Below, in pieces: positions 59,807 through 64,000 of a stretch of DNA of 64,000 nucleotides (positions within the stretch are counted from its first letter, which is position 1; each line of letters starts with the position of its first letter). The DNA is from an uncultured bacterium (GTDB taxonomy: Bacteria > Bacillota > Clostridia > UBA1381): contig CAJMRL010000003.1 of NCBI GenBank assembly GCA_905215805.1, positions 124,001-188,000 of the forward strand, read 5' to 3'. Both the position numbers and the translations under genes were made by a program. The notes below the pieces were generated by a model. It did no database searches. It was not told the DNA's origin and saw only the letters and a program-made list of their open reading frames with translations.

Positions 59807-59884
59807 TTGTTAAAACCCCGTTTTGATGTTATAATGATTAAAAATATCTAGGTAATTGCGAAACAAGTTCCGCAATTAGTTTTT
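59807..59884 (+). promoter_or_regulatory. promoter followed by attenuator-like terminator
   Basis: TTGTTA (59807-59812), a 17-bp spacer and TATAAT (59830-59835) form a promoter. Only about 20 bases behind it TAATTGCG and CGCAATTA (59853-59878) form a terminator stem with GTTTTT. The downstream XRE gene starts at 59911, so transcription seems to be attenuated or the hairpin serves another RNA. Confidence 0.55.
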
Positions 59885-59910
59885 AAAAATATCCTTTAGG
59901 AGGGACGGAC

Positions 59911-60354
59911 ATGGAAATACAATGTATCCTTAAAAATTTACGCGAGAAAAACAACCTTACACAAGAACAACTGGCTGAACGTGTGCAAGTCACCAGACAG
60001 GCGGTTAGTCGCTGGGAAACAGGCGAAACACAGCCAAATACAGATACCTTAAAACTGTTATCACGAGTTTTTGATGTGTCAATCAATACACTTCTGGGTT
60101 CTCCACGTCAACTTGTTTGTCAGTGTTGCGGAATGCCATTGAATGAAGATGGTCTGATTAGCCGAGAACCAGACGGAAGCTATAACGAGGACTATTGTAA
60201 ATGGTGCTATACTGATGGGGAATTTGCTTATCAATCCAAGGAATCTTTGTTAGATTATCTGGTTGCAAATATGCCAAATCCCGATAACGCAGATGAAGAA
60301 ACCAGACGTAATCAGTTTGATTTGTACCTTTCGCAGTTAAAGCACTGGAAATAA
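59911..60354 (+). CDS. XRE regulator with C-terminal zinc-ribbon domain
   Basis: The 147-aa protein has an HTH (LREKNNLTQEQLAERVQVTR, QAVSRWETGETQPN) and then a zinc-binding region with CQCCGMPLNEDGL and YCKWCYTDG, as in the putative zinc-ribbon family. It probably senses metal or redox state. AGGAGGGACGG precedes the start. Confidence 0.85.
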   Translation: MEIQCILKNLREKNNLTQEQLAERVQVTRQAVSRWETGETQPNTDTLKLLSRVFDVSINTLLGSPRQLVCQCCGMPLNEDGLISREPDGSYNEDYCKWCYTDGEFAYQSKESLLDYLVANMPNPDNADEETRRNQFDLYLSQLKHWK

Positions 60355-60385
60355 CTATATTGTCATAGCAAAGCCAGCCGAGCCA

Positions 60386-60488
60386 GTCAACGGTCAAGAT
60401 AAACGGCGCATACGCGCCGCCGTTGACAGCCCCGCCCGCCTTTGCTGCTAGGCAATCAAGGGGCGACAGCAAGAAGTGCTGCCGCCCC
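60386..60488. repeat. paired long hairpins in intergenic DNA, probable mobile-element remnant
   Basis: GTCAACGG (60386-60393) pairs with CCGTTGAC (60420-60427) around an inner GGCGC/GCGCC stem. A second hairpin GGGGCGACAGCA...TGCTGCCGCCCC lies at 60460-60488. GC-rich intergenic DNA of this kind is seen beside conjugative transposons in gut Firmicutes, as far as I recall. No gene is visible between 60355 and 60566. Confidence 0.5.
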
Positions 60489-60566
60489 ACACTATTTGAA
60501 GCTTATGATATAATGTTTTTTGCTTGTTTTCTTATCTTGCTGCATTTTACAGCAGCTCCGTTCTCA

Positions 60567-62915
60567 TTACCATACCCGCACTCTGTTTTCCGGTGCGACC
60601 CACATCCCGTCGTTTTCGGTTATGCCGAAGGCTTCATAGAATTCGGGACAGTTGACAACACATCTGTTTACTCGGAGTTTGGCATCGGAGTGGTAGTCAA
60701 AGGTGGCGGCATATTGTGCATAGGCGCGCGTTGTTGTCGCTGCCATACATTTTGCGAAGCTTGTATAAAGCGTCTTAAAGTCAGGCGATTCGCGGCGTGA
60801 TTCTATCTCTGTTATGCACTGTACAGCTCCCTGGTCAGCTATGTTTTCACTCAGTGTCAGCGTACCGTTCATCGGTATGCCGGGAATGCCTTCACAGCTG
60901 TCGTAGAATGCTATCATATCGGCACAGAGGTCGTTGAACGTGTTATAATCTTCAGGCGTCCACCAGTCGGCGGCGTTACCGTTCTCGTCAAACTTTGCGC
61001 CGTTATTGTCAAAGGCATGTGTGATCTCATGCGCTATGATAAAGCCGATCCCTCCGAGGTTTTCTTCAAACGATGCGTTTACATCATAAAGCGGCGCCTG
61101 GAGGATAGCCGCCGGGAAGGTTATGTCATTGGAAGTAGCGGTGTAATATGCATTCACTGTAAAGGGCTCAAGCGCCCATTCCGACTTATCCACAGGCTCA
61201 TAAAGGAGTTTTGCGTTATAATCCTTTTCGGCTTTTTTCAAACGCACGGTGTTATCAAAATAACTGCCGCCGTTTTCGGGTGATACTATTTCTGCTTGAT
61301 CAGCAGGGCATACGAAGCTATCGGGATATCCTACCTTTATCATAAGTGTATCGAGCTTTTTCAATGCGGCTGCTTTTGTGGTATCGCTCATCCAAGTGAG
61401 TGCGCCGATGCGTTCTTTATAAAAATCCACAATTTCCATAGCCATCTCTTCAACGTCCTGTTTGGCTTCTTCAGAAAAGAAACGCTCTGAATATAGTTTG
61501 CCTATATATTCGGGCATCGCGCCCTGCAGCTGCATTGTATACATGTCCTCCTCCGAGACGGAGGTATCGGTACCAAGCAGCTTTTCCGAAAATTCTTTTG
61601 AGACCGCTTCAAAATCCCTGCTCACAGTGCTTCCGTAACGGAGCAGCAGCTGTATTTTCATGTACGCTTTGAGTGATTCGAGATTTTCATCTTTTATATA
61701 TTCCGCAAGCGCTCTTGTGAGACCAACATCCGTAACCACTATGCGATCCGTCGACTCAAGGTGCGAAGCGGAATACACCATGTCAAGAGCGAGTCCCGAA
61801 AACATACTTTTCAATTCATCCATCGTAAACAAGTTATATGCCTTGGCAACATCGCTGTAGTCCTCTCTGTTCATTGCCGCGTTCGCAAGGGTTTTTTCAA
61901 ACTCGAAATAAAGGCGTGCACCTTCTGCTGCGCTTTGTTCATCCTCCCCAGCCAGCATCAAAAGCTTGCTCATATGGTCTGTGAATATCTGCATTTGCGC
62001 ACTATTGCTGTCCTCATAGAACTCCTTCGTGAAAGAGGTTTCCGGCACATCAAAGGAAGCCGCATGCTTCGTGCTGTCTTTCATATCAGTAACAACGGAA
62101 AAATCCATAAGCGGAGCAAAACAGATCTCTTCTGAAAGCTTTGCATTTACCTTTATGAGATCCGCTGCTGTTCCGGCTCCGTCAATCATATCAAGATATT
62201 TATTTAACAGTTCTGTTCCCGCATTGTCGTCCTTGCCGACTGCAGTCATACTCTGATACATGTCCGAGAGCTTTTGCTCCGGGGTGCCATATTCATGTTC
62301 TTTTGATGTGATTTCCTCTATGATTTCTTTGATTTGTCCGGTAGCTTTCTCATTCAGGTCATATAACGTACCGCCCATTGTGAGTCCGGGAAGGGGTTCC
62401 ATAGATTCAAGCGCATTCTTGTTTACGGACGCATAAAAATCATCCTTTAAATTTGTGCCGAAAAGAGAATAGACACGTTCGATAAACAGTTCCGCCTGAT
62501 CCCTTGTGACAGGCTCGTCAGGCAAAAAGCGCCCGTCGCCTGTCCCTGCGATGATCCCGGCATCAAACACATCCGACAGCTCCGTTTTTGCCCATTCCGG
62601 TACATCCGTGAATTCCTCTGCCGGTATCGCAACACGCGCATTGTGACCGACCGGCGTCGGAAGCCCGCCGAACGCGCGGTCAAGCATAACAAGAAATTCA
62701 GCGCGAGAAACACTTTCATTTTCCCGCAGGCTGCCGTCTTCGTAGCCTTTGATGATATCTGATGTGGTAACGCCGCTGTTGTAGTCATCCGCTGCATTTG
62801 CAAGTATCGCTGCCGATTCGCCGCGTGTCATGTATGGATCTGCAGCTAAAGACATTGTACTTGAAAATAAAAGGGATACCAACAGGGCAAGTGATGCAAG
62901 TTTTGTTTTTATCAT
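60567..62915 (-). CDS. SLH-anchored M13-family (neprilysin/PepO-like) metallopeptidase
   Basis: The 782-aa protein has a signal peptide (start MIKTKLASLALLVSLLFSS), two SLH repeats in the first 150 residues (IIKGYEDGSLRENESVSRAEF; FTDVPEWAKTELSDVFDAGI) and a complete M13 peptidase domain. The zinc site is IAHEITHAFDNNGA (HExxH) with ENIADQGA supplying the third ligand. A terminal LRVNRCVVNCPEFYEAF is also typical. It would act at the cell wall on peptides. CGAAAGGAGCTG decides for 62915 as start. Confidence 0.92.
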   Translation of the reverse strand: MIKTKLASLALLVSLLFSSTMSLAADPYMTRGESAAILANAADDYNSGVTTSDIIKGYEDGSLRENESVSRAEFLVMLDRAFGGLPTPVGHNARVAIPAEEFTDVPEWAKTELSDVFDAGIIAGTGDGRFLPDEPVTRDQAELFIERVYSLFGTNLKDDFYASVNKNALESMEPLPGLTMGGTLYDLNEKATGQIKEIIEEITSKEHEYGTPEQKLSDMYQSMTAVGKDDNAGTELLNKYLDMIDGAGTAADLIKVNAKLSEEICFAPLMDFSVVTDMKDSTKHAASFDVPETSFTKEFYEDSNSAQMQIFTDHMSKLLMLAGEDEQSAAEGARLYFEFEKTLANAAMNREDYSDVAKAYNLFTMDELKSMFSGLALDMVYSASHLESTDRIVVTDVGLTRALAEYIKDENLESLKAYMKIQLLLRYGSTVSRDFEAVSKEFSEKLLGTDTSVSEEDMYTMQLQGAMPEYIGKLYSERFFSEEAKQDVEEMAMEIVDFYKERIGALTWMSDTTKAAALKKLDTLMIKVGYPDSFVCPADQAEIVSPENGGSYFDNTVRLKKAEKDYNAKLLYEPVDKSEWALEPFTVNAYYTATSNDITFPAAILQAPLYDVNASFEENLGGIGFIIAHEITHAFDNNGAKFDENGNAADWWTPEDYNTFNDLCADMIAFYDSCEGIPGIPMNGTLTLSENIADQGAVQCITEIESRRESPDFKTLYTSFAKCMAATTTRAYAQYAATFDYHSDAKLRVNRCVVNCPEFYEAFGITENDGMWVAPENRVRVW

Positions 62916-62917
62916 GA

Positions 62918-63655
62918 TTACAGCTCCTTTCGTGACATCAGGATACTCCCTGCTATTGTAAACAGTGCGATGTATCCAATACATATCAGTATAAACGGGA
63001 CATAGCCGCTTGCTATCATTTGCTGCGGAGAATTGGAATTCATTCCGTATGCCATGAGCGAATATGGCCAGATATGCCCGAGATCCTTTGCGAGGAACAC
63101 AAGCCCCGAGATCCCGCCGGCCAGTGCTATACCGATTGGCAGCGCAAAGCTTCTGATCAGCATGGATATCACAAGCTGTGCTGCGGCCATCACTGCACCG
63201 CCCAATGTGCCGAAAAGACACCATATCGCTATATCTTTTATCGGCAGCGCGGCGGTTATGCCGACAATCTTCCCGGATATTACAAACAGGACGCCAATCC
63301 ATATTTCACTTATGAATATCATAAAAGTGATCATGATGAGTTTTGCCACAAATATCCCGCATTTGGATACCGGCATCGTCAGCGTTTTGTTCCAGTTGTG
63401 GTTATTCTGTTCCAGCCGCATGATGTATGCACAGTATATACCTACCATGATCGGCAGAAAGAAATAGCATGTGAAAAGCGTATGCTGGGTCCAGAGGCTG
63501 TACCATTCGCTTGTGAGAAGCTCCAGATTCCCAAGATAATTGATCGTCCCCAAGACCGCGGGAACGATGGGCATTAACAAAAATGCGATCCATACGGGTG
63601 AACGCTTCAGCTTCATTTGCTCCGCTCTTATCAATCTCAATAACATGTGTATCAT
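62918..63655 (-). CDS. lantibiotic-immunity-type ABC permease (MutE/EpiE-like)
   Basis: The 245-aa protein has six hydrophobic segments. It shows LIRAEQMKLKRSPVWIAFLLMP, EWYSLWTQHTLFTCYFFLP and NHNWNKTLTMPVSKC, blocks characteristic of EpiE/MutE/SpaE immunity permeases. ATG 63655 overlaps the stop of the preceding permease (ATGA). The ATPase gene is expected beyond the window end. Immunity to lantibiotics or bacitracin-like peptides is inferred. Confidence 0.85.
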   Translation of the reverse strand: MIHMLLRLIRAEQMKLKRSPVWIAFLLMPIVPAVLGTINYLGNLELLTSEWYSLWTQHTLFTCYFFLPIMVGIYCAYIMRLEQNNHNWNKTLTMPVSKCGIFVAKLIMITFMIFISEIWIGVLFVISGKIVGITAALPIKDIAIWCLFGTLGGAVMAAAQLVISMLIRSFALPIGIALAGGISGLVFLAKDLGHIWPYSLMAYGMNSNSPQQMIASGYVPFILICIGYIALFTIAGSILMSRKEL

Positions 63656-64000
63656 ATCTCCTTTCTGCAAAACAAGTATTTTCCAACCGCATAGAACAGT
63701 ATCGCATACACCGCTGCAATGATATATACGTATGGTTCGACCGGCATGATCTCAAAATATGCGTCTGCATAACGTGTCTCCTTTGTCCAGCCGAAAAGCC
63801 CCACAAACTGCATTGCTCCGTAAAAGCCCCACGGCAGCAGCTGCCTTAAAAGCGGGAGCTGTGGCAGGAACATGGAGAATAGTCCCGCGAATGTGCCGAT
63901 CACGCCGGTAAAAAAGGACACCGCCTGATTTTTGAACAACATGGAAAGCCCATGTTGAAATATGTATATCACGACTGTCGGCGCCATGATGCACGCCAGA
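63652..64000 (-). CDS. second lantibiotic-immunity-type ABC permease, 5' end outside window
   Basis: The frame is open to the end of the window; about 115 C-terminal residues are visible. They include hydrophobic segments (FFTGVIGTFAGLFSMFLPQL and YIIAAVYAILFYAVGKYLF) and PWGFYGAMQFVGLF, matching MutG/MutE-type permeases. It is translationally coupled to the next permease. The upstream part and the ATPase lie outside the window. Confidence 0.75.
   Translation of the reverse strand, partial: LACIMAPTVVIYIFQHGLSMLFKNQAVSFFTGVIGTFAGLFSMFLPQLPLLRQLLPWGFYGAMQFVGLFGWTKETRYADAYFEIMPVEPYVYIIAAVYAILFYAVGKYLFCRKEI

Noticed and set aside
1..64000. CRISPR arrays, tRNA or rRNA genes and intact insertion sequences
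   Set aside because: No regularly spaced repeats, cloverleaf genes or transposase genes were seen on either strand by reading; short or degenerate cases could be missed.

Overview
The window looks like a chromosomal segment of an anaerobic, low-GC Gram-positive bacterium of the class Clostridia, probably a gut-type Oscillospirales-like lineage. The evidence is an [FeFe]-hydrogenase maturation GTPase (HydF), a panBCD pantothenate operon, S-layer homology (SLH) proteins, Shine-Dalgarno sites of the AAAGGAG type and many Tn916-like or conjugative-element gene families. The species assignment is an inference.

Layout. (1) 1-9370 is core chromosome: the end of a DUF2520 protein, panB-panC-panD, hydF, an RNase H with a viroplasmin-type N-terminus on the opposite strand, a 1043-aa SLH surface protein with a long 5' leader, and rodA. 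(2) About 9371-33800 is a mobile or extrachromosomal-type element, with all genes on the minus strand. It holds a Tn916-like HTH/sigma pair, an XRE regulator, a ParM/ParR partition pair and two long operons. The first operon (promoter 20906, terminator near 12600) encodes a DUF932-like protein, a YqaJ exonuclease, a DUF4406-like protein, a zinc-ribbon protein, a RecD2-type helicase, two unknowns and a CHC2/Toprim primase. The second operon (promoter 32087, terminator near 22425) encodes SSB, two unknowns, a MoxR-type AAA+ ATPase, a CobT-like VWA protein carrying an HExxH motif, an Api92-like protein, two tandem 76-aa paralogues, a PQ-loop fusion and an orphan DNA methyltransferase. No integrase, relaxase or VirB4/FtsK-type gene is visible, so the element is incomplete in the window, decayed, or dependent on a helper.

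The most striking signal is that both long operons start with the same leader: a TTGAC(T/G)-17-TATAAT promoter, a shared 13-nt initial transcript, a variable 5' hairpin and a conserved intrinsic terminator in front of the first gene. Further terminator-like hairpins lie inside both operons. This suggests an element-specific attenuation or antitermination switch that controls the two replication/recombination modules together.

(3) 33860-55750 is a plus-strand accessory archipelago. It contains two different predicted ART-fold (DUF3990) toxin-antitoxin-like operons, catA with a leader peptide, a hexapeptide acetyltransferase, several GNATs, VOC, DUF3788, flavin reductase and SnoaL proteins, alpha/beta hydrolases, a Y-family polymerase/Tag/YolD DNA-damage cassette, and a two-component system next to a FtsX-type ABC exporter. 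Several genes here are gene fragments or deletion-made chimeras, so the island appears to be decaying. (4) 55930-64000 holds a Vat-like acetyltransferase, a MarR-MFS-GNAT operon, small XRE regulators, an SLH-M13 metallopeptidase fusion and two lantibiotic-immunity-type ABC permeases, the last cut by the window end.
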